Below are positions 1 through 8,550 of a stretch of DNA of 64,000 nucleotides, piece by piece. A model generated the notes under the pieces. It had not been told where the DNA came from. It made no database searches and saw only the letters and a list, made by a program, of their open reading frames with translations. This DNA is from Streptomyces violens (GTDB lineage: Bacteria > Actinomycetota > Actinomycetes > Streptomycetales > Streptomycetaceae). Every line of letters starts with the position of its first letter. The stretch's first letter is position 1. Location: assembly GCF_000717745.1 (NCBI RefSeq), contig NZ_JOBH01000001.1:434001-498000 (forward strand). The letters run 5' to 3'. Position numbers and translations under genes: made by a program.

Positions 1-443
1 TCGGGGTCGCTCATGTGGTGCAGGGCCCCCGCCGCCCACACCAGGTCCACGCCTCCGAAGTCCGGCCACGCCGCGTCCAGATCGGCCTCGACGGTGCGCA
101 CCCGGTCCGCCACGCCAAGCTCGCGGGCCCGGCCCCGGAGGTGCTGCAGGAGCCGCGGGGAGGCGTCGACGGCGATCGCCTCGGCGTCCTCGAAGCGCCG
201 GAGCAACGCGAAGGTTCCGGTACCGGTCCCGCTGCCCAGGTCCAGAATCCGGCGCACGGGCCGGTCCTCCGCCGATTCCGCGGTCAGGTCCGCCAGCCGG
301 CCGGTCACCTCGGTGAGGTGCGCGTGCAGGACCTCGCCCTCCAGGTCGAGCAGCTCGGCGACGAACGGCTCGCCGTGTTCAGAAGCGTCGTGTGCAGAAG
401 TGTCGTGTTCAGCAGCGTGGTGTTCATGCGCGTGGGGTGCCAT
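1..443 (-). CDS. Class I SAM-dependent methyltransferase (3' part outside window)
   Basis: The first 147 residues of a Rossmann-fold methyltransferase; the gene runs off the left edge. The ATG at 443 opens a frame with no stop down to base 1. Motif I (ILDLGSGTGTG) lies at residues 66-76, an acidic residue ending strand beta-2 (AIAVDAS) at about 90-94, and a GGVDLVWAAGALHHM segment near 130-144 typical of small-molecule methyltransferases. The first 24 residues contain seven histidines, encoded by a degenerate 15-bp tandem repeat; this tail is not part of the fold and could bind metal or be neutral. It is divergent from the XRE-cupin regulator with only 47 bp between the starts, so that regulator may control it. 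The substrate cannot be predicted from the N-terminal half. Confidence 0.85.
   Translation of the reverse strand, partial: MAPHAHEHHAAEHDTSAHDASEHGEPFVAELLDLEGEVLHAHLTEVTGRLADLTAESAEDRPVRRILDLGSGTGTGTFALLRRFEDAEAIAVDASPRLLQHLRGRARELGVADRVRTVEADLDAAWPDFGGVDLVWAAGALHHMSDP
378..437. repeat. Degenerate 15-bp tandem repeat, four units
   Basis: Units at 378-392, 393-407, 408-422 and 423-437 share the pattern ttcagnagcgtcgtg with a few substitutions each. The unit length keeps the reading frame. They encode the His/Ala/Glu-rich N-terminal tail of the methyltransferase on the minus strand. Confidence 0.75.
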
Positions 444-490
444 GTCTCGACCGTACGACCACCTTGCCGTACCGACATACCATCTTGCCC
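444..490. promoter_or_regulatory. Short divergent promoter region
   Basis: Only 47 bp separate the methyltransferase start from the XRE-cupin start, so both promoters and any operator must lie here or inside the coding ends. A near-repeat accttgcc / atcttgcc is present at 462-468 and 482-488. No convincing -35/-10 pair and no Shine-Dalgarno stands out in front of 491, so the XRE-cupin mRNA may be leaderless. Confidence 0.4.
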
Positions 491-1057
491 ATGACGCAAG
501 AAGATGAGGATCTGGACGTCCTCGTGCGCAAGCGGATCAGGGGCCTGAGGGTCGCCATGGGCTGGTCGCTCGACGATCTGGCCGCCCGTTGTTACCTGAG
601 TCCCTCGACTCTGAGCCGTATCGAGACGGGTCACCGGCGGATCAGCCTGGATCAGCTCACGGCGATCGCCCGGGCCCTGGGCACCACGCTGGACCAGCTC
701 GTGGAGTCCGCCACCGACGACGTGATCATCAGGCCGCAGCACCACGCGGCACGCGGGCTGACCACCTGGATGCTGAAGCGGGACCCCGGCGTCACCGTCG
801 CCAGGCTGCGCCTCACGGAGCCGGCCCCGACCGGCAGCGGCGCGCTCAAGGCCCACCCGGGGCAGGACTGGTTCACCGTACTGTCCGGGACCGTCGTCCT
901 GCTGCTGGGGGACCGCAGGATCGTCGTCGAGGAGGGGCAGGCGGCCGAGTTCTCCACGATGGTTCCGCACGCGTTCGGCGCGCAGGGCGGCCCGGCGGAG
1001 ATCCTCGGCATCTTCGACCACGACGGACAGCGCACCCATCTGCGGTCCGCCCACTGA
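491..1057 (+). CDS. XRE-family HTH regulator with C-terminal cupin domain
   Basis: A 188-residue transcriptional regulator. An HTH_3 domain (about residues 10-65; GWSLDDLAARCYLSPSTLSR followed by the recognition helix and IETG) is followed by a cupin beta-barrel (about 105-180; KAHPGQDWFTVLSGTVVLLLG). This matches the small-ligand-sensing XRE-cupin family, whose members usually repress neighbouring transport, oxidation or detoxification genes. The frame stays open upstream to 392, but the ATG at 491 starts exactly at the HTH domain and the upstream stretch overlaps the divergent gene. The likely target is the divergent methyltransferase, and autoregulation is likely. The ligand is unknown. 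Confidence 0.88.
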   Translation: MTQEDEDLDVLVRKRIRGLRVAMGWSLDDLAARCYLSPSTLSRIETGHRRISLDQLTAIARALGTTLDQLVESATDDVIIRPQHHAARGLTTWMLKRDPGVTVARLRLTEPAPTGSGALKAHPGQDWFTVLSGTVVLLLGDRRIVVEEGQAAEFSTMVPHAFGAQGGPAEILGIFDHDGQRTHLRSAH

Positions 1058-1105
1058 GAGACGAGCCGTCGGCGGCCGGCAGACGACGGCAGGCCGGCAG
1101 CCGGC

Positions 1106-1792
1106 TCAGTCGTCCAGCGGCAGTGCCAGATCCCGTACGTGACCGGCGAGCAGCTCCACCGCGGCGTCCACCGCGGCCGCCTGGTCCCGCTCCCGGATCG
1201 CCTCGACGAGGAGGTGGTGCGGGTCGGCAGGGGCGGCCGTCGCGGTGTCCAGGCAGGCGGCGCGGCGGAGCTCCGCGCGGAGGGCGGTGCTCAGCGAGCG
1301 GTAGATGTCGGCCAGTACGGGATTGGCGCTCGCCTCGGCGACCAGGACGTGGAAGTCGGCGTCGGCGGCGGTGAAGGCCTCGTCCTCGTGCGCCGCGAGC
1401 GCGGCCCGGCGCCGGCCCAGCGCCGCCTCTATGGCGGCGAGCTGGGCGTCCGTGCGGTGCCGTGCGGCCTGCCGTGCCGCGATCACGTCCAGGCCCTGCC
1501 GGACCTGTGTGACATGGGTCAGCTCGGCGCGCTCCAGGCGGCGGCGGAGCGCCACCGCGCTGTCGTCGTCGGAGAGGACGAACGTGCCGTCGCCCTGCCG
1601 GGTCTCCAGCAGTCCGGAGTGCACGAGGGCGCGGATGGCCTCCCGTACGGAGGCCCGGCTCACCTGGAGCGTCTCGGAGAGGGCGCTTTCGGGCGGGATG
1701 CGGCTGCCCACCGGCCAGATCCCCTTGAGGATCTGTTCCCGGATCTCGTCGGTCGCGGTCTCCACCAGCGACACCCTGCGTATCGTCCGCAC
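1106..1792 (-). CDS. GntR/FadR-type (FCD) transcriptional regulator
   Basis: A 228-residue regulator. The N-terminal winged helix (about 1-70: PVGSRIPPESALSETLQVSR, then ASVREAIRALVHSGLLETRQ and GDGTFV) is the GntR signature. The C-terminal all-helical FCD effector domain (about 85-220) contains ADADFHVLVAEASANPVL and later His residues that usually bind a metal and a carboxylate ligand. GTG at 1792 is preferred because GGAG lies seven bases upstream; an internal GTG at 1774 is possible. It is divergent from the GlnX/PknG operon with about 300 bp between. FCD regulators mostly control sugar-acid or organic-acid genes. Its target is not obvious here beyond itself and possibly the divergent operon. 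Confidence 0.9.
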   Translation of the reverse strand: MRTIRRVSLVETATDEIREQILKGIWPVGSRIPPESALSETLQVSRASVREAIRALVHSGLLETRQGDGTFVLSDDDSAVALRRRLERAELTHVTQVRQGLDVIAARQAARHRTDAQLAAIEAALGRRRAALAAHEDEAFTAADADFHVLVAEASANPVLADIYRSLSTALRAELRRAACLDTATAAPADPHHLLVEAIRERDQAAAVDAAVELLAGHVRDLALPLDD

Positions 1793-1816
1793 CGCACCGC
1801 TCCATTTCCCAGGTCA

Positions 1817-1828
1817 CCTGACGTCAGG
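1817..1828. promoter_or_regulatory. Perfect 12-bp palindrome upstream of GntR gene
   Basis: cctgacgtcagg is a perfect inverted repeat 25-36 bp upstream of the GntR start codon. GntR/FCD proteins bind short palindromes in their own promoters, so this is a good candidate autoregulatory operator. This is inference from position and symmetry only. Confidence 0.5.
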
Positions 1829-2088
1829 CAACTTTAGCCAGCCCGGCCGGCGCCCGGCTGCCCCTTGGGAGAAGCCGGGGAACCGAACACCGTACGAATG
1901 CGTGAAGGGAGGCAACGGGGGCGAGAGGTGCGGGGCGCCGGGCCACGGGGCTCGAACGAGATCCCGATACGAACAAGATCCAGGCAATACCGGTGTGGTG
2001 GTCGGCCCCTGCAGCCATACTGCTGGCGGTGCACCCCTGCCCGCGGCGCGGGCCGCGGGGCACGGCCAGCGACCGAGGGGGAGGTTCC
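1829..2088. other. Intergenic region upstream of the GlnX/PknG operon
   Basis: About 260 bp between the GntR palindrome and the GlnX-like start. Short overlapping frames on both strands show no homology-like features. The promoter for the seven-gene operon must be here, but no clear consensus was found. The GGGGGAGG at 2077-2084 is the ribosome binding site that decides the GTG start at 2089. Confidence 0.5.
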
Positions 2089-3546
2089 GTGTCATATCCG
2101 CCGACCGGCAGCGCGGCACCGCCCGCGCCCGCAGCGCCTCCCGGACCGGACACGACCACACCGGGCATGACCGCACCGGAGCCGTCCGCTCCGCCACCGC
2201 CCTCCGGCGAGCGCGCCGTATGGACCGAGGCGCTGCGCCGGCTGCGCGCCGCGATGCTCACCGAGCCGGGCCGGCTGCGCTTCATCGGTGCCGTACTGGC
2301 CGCGCTGGTCGTGCTGTTCGGCGCCATGACGGCCTGGCAGGTGGCGGACCGGTCGGCCGCCGCCGACGACGTCCTGGGGAGCAGCCAGCCGCTGAGCCGG
2401 GACGCGGCCGACATCTACCGCTCGCTCGCGGACGCCGACACCACGGCGGCCGGCGGCTTCCTGGCCGGCGAGCGGGAGAGCGCGGACAGCCGGCGGCGCT
2501 ACAAGGACGACATCTCCACCGCCGCCAGGCTGCTGGTCCGCGCCTCCGCCAACTCCCGGGGCTCGGAGACGGCCCGGGACCGGATCGAGCGGCTGAACGA
2601 CGGCCTGCCGCGGTACACGGGCCTGGTGGAGACGGCGCGGATGTACAACCGGCAGGGCCTGCCGGTGGGCGGCGCGTACCTCCAGTACGCCAACAACCTG
2701 ATGCGCACCCAACTGCTGCCCGCCGCCCAGGAGCTCTACGACGCCGAGACCGCCCGGCTCGACGGCGACTACGAGGACGCCAGGGCCTGGCCCTGGGTCG
2801 CGGTGGCCGCCGGTGTGCTGGCGCTCGGCGCGCTCGGCTGGGCGCAGCGGCGCAACTACCGGCGCACGAACCGGGTGTTCAACCAGGGGCTGCTGATCGC
2901 CACCACCGCCTCCATAGGCGTCCTGCTGTGGATGACGGCCGGGCACGCCTTCGCGCGTGCGGGGCTCGACGACTCCATCGAGCACGGCGTGAAGTCCCTG
3001 CGGGTGCTCAACGAGGCGCGGATCGCGACACTGCAGGCGCGCGGCGACGAGAACCTCACGCTGGTGGCGCGCGGCGGCAAGGTGACCGCGGACCAGCGGG
3101 ACTTCTACGAGGTCGAGTACGCCTCCGGCATGAAGACGCTGGCGGGTGACGGGAAGGGCGCGGAGGACCGGGCGGGCGGCAAGCTGGCGGAGGCGCTGGC
3201 CCTGGCGGACGACGCGGAGGGCCGCGCGCCGGTGCAGGAGGCGCTGGCGAACGTACGGGAGTGGCGCGCGCGGCACGCCGAGGCGCGCGCGGAGAACGAC
3301 CAGGGCGACTACGAAGGCGCGCTGGCGAAGGTGATCGGGAAGGACCGGCCCACGAAGGAGTCCTTCGACAAGGTGGACGCGGCGCTGAAGCGGGCGCTCG
3401 AGCACGAGCAGGCCGAGTTCCACGATGCGGCGCGGGGCGGCCGGCACGCGCTGGACGGGCTCGCCGTGGGAGCGGCGGTGCTGGCCGTGCTGGCGGCGGC
3501 CGGTGCGGTGCTGGGCATCGGCCGCAGGCTGTCGGAGTACCGGTGA
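2089..3546 (+). CDS. glnX: GlnX-like membrane signalling protein
   Basis: A 485-residue integral membrane protein. The cytoplasmic N-terminus is Pro/Ala-rich (1-55), followed by TM1 at about 64-84, an extracytoplasmic helical domain (about 88-232), TM2 about 234-252, TM3 about 267-287, a second extracytoplasmic helical domain, and TM4 about 455-480 with a short basic tail. This architecture, and the order glnX-glnH-pknG, matches the mycobacterial cluster in which GlnX passes the GlnH ligand state across the membrane to PknG. The GTG at 2089 has a strong GGGGGAGG eight bases upstream; an ATG frame opening at 1993 has none. It is the first gene of the operon, and its stop is 11 bases before the GlnH-like ATG. 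The identification rests on topology and synteny, since the sequence itself is not highly conserved. Confidence 0.8.
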   Translation: MSYPPTGSAAPPAPAAPPGPDTTTPGMTAPEPSAPPPPSGERAVWTEALRRLRAAMLTEPGRLRFIGAVLAALVVLFGAMTAWQVADRSAAADDVLGSSQPLSRDAADIYRSLADADTTAAGGFLAGERESADSRRRYKDDISTAARLLVRASANSRGSETARDRIERLNDGLPRYTGLVETARMYNRQGLPVGGAYLQYANNLMRTQLLPAAQELYDAETARLDGDYEDARAWPWVAVAAGVLALGALGWAQRRNYRRTNRVFNQGLLIATTASIGVLLWMTAGHAFARAGLDDSIEHGVKSLRVLNEARIATLQARGDENLTLVARGGKVTADQRDFYEVEYASGMKTLAGDGKGAEDRAGGKLAEALALADDAEGRAPVQEALANVREWRARHAEARAENDQGDYEGALAKVIGKDRPTKESFDKVDAALKRALEHEQAEFHDAARGGRHALDGLAVGAAVLAVLAAAGAVLGIGRRLSEYR

Positions 3547-3557
3547 CGAGGGCAGGG

Positions 3558-4553
3558 ATGAGCATGCGCGCGCGAATGGCGGACCTCGGGTCAGCGCTGG
3601 CTCCGGTGGCCGCCGGCATGGGCGTGATGGCCGCGGCCGCCGCGGTGCTGGTGCCGGTGCTCAGCAGCGCCCCCGCCGTGCCGCACGACCCGCCGCTCCC
3701 CGCGCCGCCCCGCGCCGCGTCGGCCGCGCCCGCCGCCGCGGGCTGCACGGAGGAGAACGCGGCGGAGAGCCTGCGGCCGTCCCCCGCCGACGGCGACGCG
3801 GTGAAGCGGATCAAGAAGGCGGGCGTCCTGGTCGTCGGCGTCGACCAGAACAGCTACCGCTGGGGCTACCGGGACCCGGACAACCCGAAGAACCTCATCG
3901 GCTTCGACATCGACCTGGCGAAGGCCATCGCCCGGGACATCCTCGGGCCCGACCCGGACATCGTGTACCGCGCCATCCCCACCAACCAGCGCATCGACGC
4001 CGTGAAGCAGCGCAAGGTGGACATGGTCGTGCGGACGATGACGATCAACTGCGAGCGCAAGAAGGACGTCGCCTTCTCCACCGCCTACTTCAAGGCCGGC
4101 CAGCAGGTGCTCGCGCCCAAGAGGTCGTCGATCGACGCGTTCGACGACTCGCTGCGGGGAAAGAAGATCTGCACGGCGAAGGGATCAACGGGCGAGCAGG
4201 AACTGGACGGTGAGGATCACGGCGCGACGGTCATGACCGTGCCGAACCAGCTCGACTGCCTGGTGCGGCTGCAGCTGGGCGAGGCCGACGCCGTCGTGAC
4301 GGACAGCGCGCTGGCCGCCGGACAGGCCGCGCAGGACCCGGCCGTGGAGCTCAAGGGCGAGCCGTTCAGCACGGACCTGTACGGCGTCGCCATGAACAAG
4401 GAGGACGAGGACCTGGTGCGGCGGGTGAACAAGGTGCTGGAGGACTACCGCGCGGGCGGCGCCGACAGCCCCTGGACGACCGCGTACGACAAGTGGCTCA
4501 AGGCCGACCTGCCGGGCGTCTCCGGGCCGCCGGCGCCCCAGTACAGCGACTGA
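3558..4553 (+). CDS. glnH: GlnH-like amino-acid-binding protein (extracytoplasmic sensor)
   Basis: A 331-residue family-3 solute-binding protein. An N-terminal hydrophobic segment (about 14-36) is followed by an Ala/Pro-rich linker, a cysteine (AAAGC) and the SBP fold: IKKAGVLVVGVDQNSYRWGY, then IGFDIDLAKAIARDILG, then the hinge segment KKICTAKGSTGEQEL. The cysteine is far from the hydrophobic segment, so lipidation is uncertain and a membrane-anchored form is possible. No permease or ATPase gene is nearby; instead it lies between GlnX-like and PknG-like genes, which points to sensing of acidic amino acids or amides rather than transport, as reported for mycobacterial GlnH. An alternative GTG at 3543 overlaps the GlnX stop (GTGA) and also has a good ribosome site. 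Confidence 0.85.
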   Translation: MSMRARMADLGSALAPVAAGMGVMAAAAAVLVPVLSSAPAVPHDPPLPAPPRAASAAPAAAGCTEENAAESLRPSPADGDAVKRIKKAGVLVVGVDQNSYRWGYRDPDNPKNLIGFDIDLAKAIARDILGPDPDIVYRAIPTNQRIDAVKQRKVDMVVRTMTINCERKKDVAFSTAYFKAGQQVLAPKRSSIDAFDDSLRGKKICTAKGSTGEQELDGEDHGATVMTVPNQLDCLVRLQLGEADAVVTDSALAAGQAAQDPAVELKGEPFSTDLYGVAMNKEDEDLVRRVNKVLEDYRAGGADSPWTTAYDKWLKADLPGVSGPPAPQYSD

Positions 4554-4614
4554 AAGGCCCGGCCGGACGGCCGGTCGCCCGCAGCGCACCGCACGCACTC
4601 TGGAGAGGTGATCG

Positions 4615-5895
4615 ATGGGGGTCCCTGGACCCGCCCCGGCCATGAGCCGCGACGAGGTGGACCGCGCCCTCGGCAGGCTCGGCGCCGAGCACGAAGCGAT
4701 CGAGACCTCGCTGCTGGCGCTGCAGGACCATGCCGGCCGCCGCCTCCTGGAGGGCGCCGAGCTGACCGGTGTCACCAAGGACCGCTGGGCGACCGCCGAG
4801 CAGCGGATCACGGTGCTCTGGGCGCACTTCGAGGCGTACAGCGCGGCGCTGGAGGCCGCCCGTGAGCTGCGCGCCCGCCGCCGCTGGCTCTCCCCGGAGG
4901 ACCTGGCCACCCTCACCGACATGCTGCGCGGCAACGGCGTCACGGTCTCCGGCGCCGCCGTCGGCAGCCTCACCGAACTCAGCGAACAGCTCAGCCTGGA
5001 GGCGCTGGTCGACCGGATGAACGGGCTGTACGCGCGAGCGCTGGACGTCATCGTCAGCGCCGACTCCGTATGGACCGCGCTGCCCGCCCGGATCGACCTG
5101 CTCGCCGCCGAACTGCGCCGCACCCGCTCCCTCGCGCACTCCGTCGGCGTCCGCCCCGGCGAGCACCCCTCCGGTGACGACCTGGAGCAGATCACCGAGG
5201 AGCTGACCCGGCTGCGCGCCGAGGTGCTCACCGACCCGCTCGCCTTCTGGGTGCCCGCCACCGACGCCAGCGCCGCGCCCGGCGGCGGCCGTCCGGACAC
5301 CGAGCGGTACGACCGCGCGGCCCGCGCCCTGGAGGACGTGCGGCGCGAGATCGAGGCGGTCCTCGCGGTGCGGCAGGACGCCGAGCGGCGGCTGATGCTC
5401 GTGCGCGACCTGCTCTCGCGCGCGGACCGCACGCTCACCGAGGCGCGGGAGGCGCGCGGCGAGGTGCTGGCGAAGATCGCCGCATCCGAAGTACCGGCCG
5501 TCTCGGGCCCGTCGGCCGCCCTCCACGAGCAGCTCGCCACCGCCGCCGAGTACCGCAGACGCGCCCAGTGGCACCTGCTGTCGCCGCTGCTGGAGAGCCT
5601 GGAGGAGCGCGCCGAGGACGAGCTGCTGCGCGCCCGCGAGTCGCTGACCGCGGTGACCGCGCCGCTGGCCGTCCGCGCCGAGCTGCGCGGCCGCCTCGAC
5701 GCGTACAAGGCGAAGACGGCGCGGCACGGCCTGGCCGAGGACCCGCTGCTGATCGAGCGGTACGACATCGCCCGCCGGATGCTGTGGAGCGCGCCCTGCG
5801 ACCTGCGCGCCGCCGAGCACGCCGTACTGCGCTACCAGCAGGCGGCGGCCGAGGCGCTGGCGGCCGGGCAGCCGGACCGCGAGGGGGAGTCATGA
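4615..5895 (+). CDS. Uncharacterised alpha-helical coiled-coil protein of the PknG operon
   Basis: A 426-residue soluble protein that I cannot assign to a function. It is almost entirely predicted helix, with heptad-like Leu/Ala/Arg/Glu patterns at about 10-100, 190-215 and 240-390, a Gly/Pro-rich break near 222-240, no signal peptide and no membrane span. GGAGAGG at 4602-4608 supports the ATG at 4615. The stop codon overlaps the kinase start (ATGA), so translation of the two is coupled and similar amounts are expected. By position it could be an adaptor between GlnX and the kinase or a kinase substrate; neither can be shown from the sequence. Confidence 0.75.
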   Translation: MGVPGPAPAMSRDEVDRALGRLGAEHEAIETSLLALQDHAGRRLLEGAELTGVTKDRWATAEQRITVLWAHFEAYSAALEAARELRARRRWLSPEDLATLTDMLRGNGVTVSGAAVGSLTELSEQLSLEALVDRMNGLYARALDVIVSADSVWTALPARIDLLAAELRRTRSLAHSVGVRPGEHPSGDDLEQITEELTRLRAEVLTDPLAFWVPATDASAAPGGGRPDTERYDRAARALEDVRREIEAVLAVRQDAERRLMLVRDLLSRADRTLTEAREARGEVLAKIAASEVPAVSGPSAALHEQLATAAEYRRRAQWHLLSPLLESLEERAEDELLRARESLTAVTAPLAVRAELRGRLDAYKAKTARHGLAEDPLLIERYDIARRMLWSAPCDLRAAEHAVLRYQQAAAEALAAGQPDREGES

Positions 5896-8549
5896 CCGGC
5901 GAGCCGGGCGAGAAGTACGAGAAGGACGAGAAGTACGAGAAGGACACAGTCTGCCAGCGGCCGGAGTGCGCCGGCCGCTACGAGGACGTCGGCGGCGGCG
6001 AACTGTACTGCGACGTCTGCGGGATGGCGCCGGTCGTCTCGGCGACCGGCATGGTGGCCTCGCCGCCGACCGGCGTGGCGGGCGCCGGCCGCGCCGCCTC
6101 CGGGTCCAACGGCTCGCAGAACTCCAGCAGCGCCCGTACGTCGGCTTCCTCCCGCTCCTCCGGCTCCCGCCGTTCCGTCTCCGGGCGCCTCTCGCGCTCC
6201 CTGTCCGGCCCGTCGACCCGCTCGGTGTCCGTGCGCAGCGGCAGTTCGGGGCAGAGCTCCGGGTCGAGCTCGGGGCCGGGGCGCGGGCGGCTGGGGGCCG
6301 GGCTGGTGGCGGTCCCCGACGTGCCGCGGCCCGATCCGCGCACGGTCGTGCTGGAGAACCCGGAGGTTCCCGAGCGCAAGCGGTTCTGCAGCCGCAGCGA
6401 CTGCGGGGCGCCGGTGGGCCGGGCGCGCAGCGGACGCCCGGGGCGTACGGAAGGTTTCTGCACCAAGTGCGGCCACCCGTACAGCTTTGTGCCCAAGCTG
6501 CGGGCCGGCGACGTGGTGCACGGCCAGTACGAGGTCGCGGGCTGTCTGGCGCACGGCGGGCTGGGCTGGATCTATCTCGCGGTGGACCGCGCGGTCTCCG
6601 ACCGGTGGGTGGTGCTCAAGGGCCTGCTGGACACCGGTGACGAGGAGGCGCTCGCGGTCGCGGTCTCCGAGCGCCGCTTCCTCGCCGAGATCGAGCACTC
6701 CAACATCGTCCGCATCTACAACTTCGTCGAACACCTCGACCAGGCGACCGGCAGCCTCGACGGCTACATCGTCATGGAGTACGTCGGCGGCAAGTCCCTC
6801 AAGGAGATCGCCAACGAGCGGCGCACGCCCCAGGGGCGGCGCGACCCGCTCCCGGTCGAGCAGGCGTGCGCGTACGGCATCGAGGCGCTGGAGGCCCTCG
6901 GCCACCTGCACAGCCGGAACCTGCTGTACTGCGACTTCAAGGTCGACAACGCCATCCAGCAGAACGACCAGCTCAAGCTGATCGACATGGGCGCGGTCCG
7001 CAGGATGGACGACCACGAGAGCGCGATCTACGGCACGGTCGGCTATCAGGCGCCCGAGGTCGCCGAGGTCGGACCGTCCGTCGCCTCCGACCTGTACACG
7101 GTCGCGCGCACCCTCGCCGTCCTCACCTTCGACTTCCAGGGCTACACGAACGTTTTCGCGGACTCGCTGCCGGACCCCGAGCACATCGAGGTGTTCCGCC
7201 GCTACGAGTCCTTCTACCGGCTGCTCGTACGGGCCACCGACCCCGATCCGGCGCGCCGGTTCGCCTCCGCCGAGGAGATGGCCGAGCAGCTGACCGGCGT
7301 GCTGCGCGAGGTCGTCGCACTGCAGACCGGCGAGCAGCGGCCCGCGCTGTCCCAGCTGTTCGGGCCCGAACTGCGGGTGGTCGACACCGAGCTGATGCCC
7401 GCGGTGGACGGGGACACCTCGCTGCTCGGCGGGCGGGCCGCGCCGCCCCGCCGCTGGGGCCTGCGGAAGCAGACGGTCGCCGCCCTGCCGGGCGAGGGCC
7501 CCTCGGCGGGGCTCGTGGGCACGGCACCGGCCACGCCGTCGATCCCGGCGCAGATGTCGTACGAGGTCTCCCCACTGCCCGGGTACGGCAGCCCGGGTCC
7601 GGTACTGCGCACCGTGGACACGGCGGCCACCGTGCTCGCGCTCCCCGCGCCGCGGGTCGACCCCGGCGATCCGAACGCCGGTTTCCTGGCCGGTCTGCTG
7701 GCCGCGGCGCCCGCGGAGCTGCTCGTCGCGCTGCGCTCCGCGCCCGCCGACTCCCTGGAGCTGCGGCTGCGCGACCTGCGGGCCCGGCTGGAGATGGCCG
7801 ACGGGTCGGTGGCCCAAAGAGTGCTGCGGGAGATCGAGACCGATCCGCTGGCCGACTGGGCGTCGGACTGGCGGGTGATCTGGTACCGCGGCCTGGTGGC
7901 CCTGGCCACGGGCGACAAGGAGACCGCCGCGCTGTCCTTCGACGCGGTGTACGACGCGTTCCCCGGGGAACCCGCGCCCAAGCTGGCGCTGGGCGTCTGC
8001 GCCGAGGTACTGGGCCAGCTCGACAACGCCGCCGAGTACTACCACCTGGTGTGGACCACCGACCACAGCTATGTGAGCGCGGCGTTCGGGCTGGCCCGGG
8101 TGCGGCTCGCGACCGGTGACCGCAGCGGCGCGGTGCGTGCCCTGGAGGCCGTACCGGAGTCCTCGATCCACTTCACCGCGGCCCGCATCGCCGCGGTGCG
8201 GGCCCGGCTCCGGCAGCGCCCGGCGAGCGACCCGCTGCTGCCCGACCTGCAGGCCGCGGCCCGGCAGATCGAGCGGCTGACGGACTTCGGGCTGGACGCG
8301 CAGCGCCGCGAGACACTGACGACGGAGGTACTGGGCTGCGCGCTGGACTGGGTACTGTCCGGGCGCGCCGGGGAACGGCCGACGCCCGGGGCCGTCCCCG
8401 TCCTGCTCGGCTGCGAGGTGGACGAGCGCGGGCTGCGCTTCGGCCTGGAGCGGTCCTGCCGGCTGCTCGCCAGGCTGGCTCAGCGCGGTGATGAGAGGAT
8501 CGAACTGGTGGAGCGGGCCAACCGCTTCCGCCCCAGGACGTGGGTGTGA
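5892..8549 (+). CDS. pknG: PknG-like serine/threonine protein kinase with zinc/iron ribbons and TPR domain
   Basis: An 885-residue cytoplasmic kinase. An N-terminal extra ribbon (C21, C26, C40, C43) is followed by a Ser-rich disordered stretch (about 60-140), the rubredoxin-like pair typical of PknG (C166/C171 and C190/C193), the kinase domain (about 205-475) and a C-terminal TPR-like helical domain (about 600-885). Kinase residues: beta-3 Lys K243, catalytic loop YCDFKVDN with D348, K350 and N353, and D365 in DMG replacing DFG. The missing HRD arginine and the altered DFG are family features of PknG, which does not need activation-loop phosphorylation. The mycobacterial enzyme phosphorylates the FHA regulator GarA in response to amino acids; GarA is not in this window, but another FHA protein is. 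The start overlaps the previous stop. Confidence 0.93.
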   Translation: MTGEPGEKYEKDEKYEKDTVCQRPECAGRYEDVGGGELYCDVCGMAPVVSATGMVASPPTGVAGAGRAASGSNGSQNSSSARTSASSRSSGSRRSVSGRLSRSLSGPSTRSVSVRSGSSGQSSGSSSGPGRGRLGAGLVAVPDVPRPDPRTVVLENPEVPERKRFCSRSDCGAPVGRARSGRPGRTEGFCTKCGHPYSFVPKLRAGDVVHGQYEVAGCLAHGGLGWIYLAVDRAVSDRWVVLKGLLDTGDEEALAVAVSERRFLAEIEHSNIVRIYNFVEHLDQATGSLDGYIVMEYVGGKSLKEIANERRTPQGRRDPLPVEQACAYGIEALEALGHLHSRNLLYCDFKVDNAIQQNDQLKLIDMGAVRRMDDHESAIYGTVGYQAPEVAEVGPSVASDLYTVARTLAVLTFDFQGYTNVFADSLPDPEHIEVFRRYESFYRLLVRATDPDPARRFASAEEMAEQLTGVLREVVALQTGEQRPALSQLFGPELRVVDTELMPAVDGDTSLLGGRAAPPRRWGLRKQTVAALPGEGPSAGLVGTAPATPSIPAQMSYEVSPLPGYGSPGPVLRTVDTAATVLALPAPRVDPGDPNAGFLAGLLAAAPAELLVALRSAPADSLELRLRDLRARLEMADGSVAQRVLREIETDPLADWASDWRVIWYRGLVALATGDKETAALSFDAVYDAFPGEPAPKLALGVCAEVLGQLDNAAEYYHLVWTTDHSYVSAAFGLARVRLATGDRSGAVRALEAVPESSIHFTAARIAAVRARLRQRPASDPLLPDLQAAARQIERLTDFGLDAQRRETLTTEVLGCALDWVLSGRAGERPTPGAVPVLLGCEVDERGLRFGLERSCRLLARLAQRGDERIELVERANRFRPRTWV

Positions 8550-8550
8550 G

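Noticed and set aside
1993-2088. ATG start for the GlnX-like protein 32 codons upstream
   Set aside because: No ribosome site, composition unlike the mature N-terminus; the GTG at 2089 has a strong GGGGGAGG.
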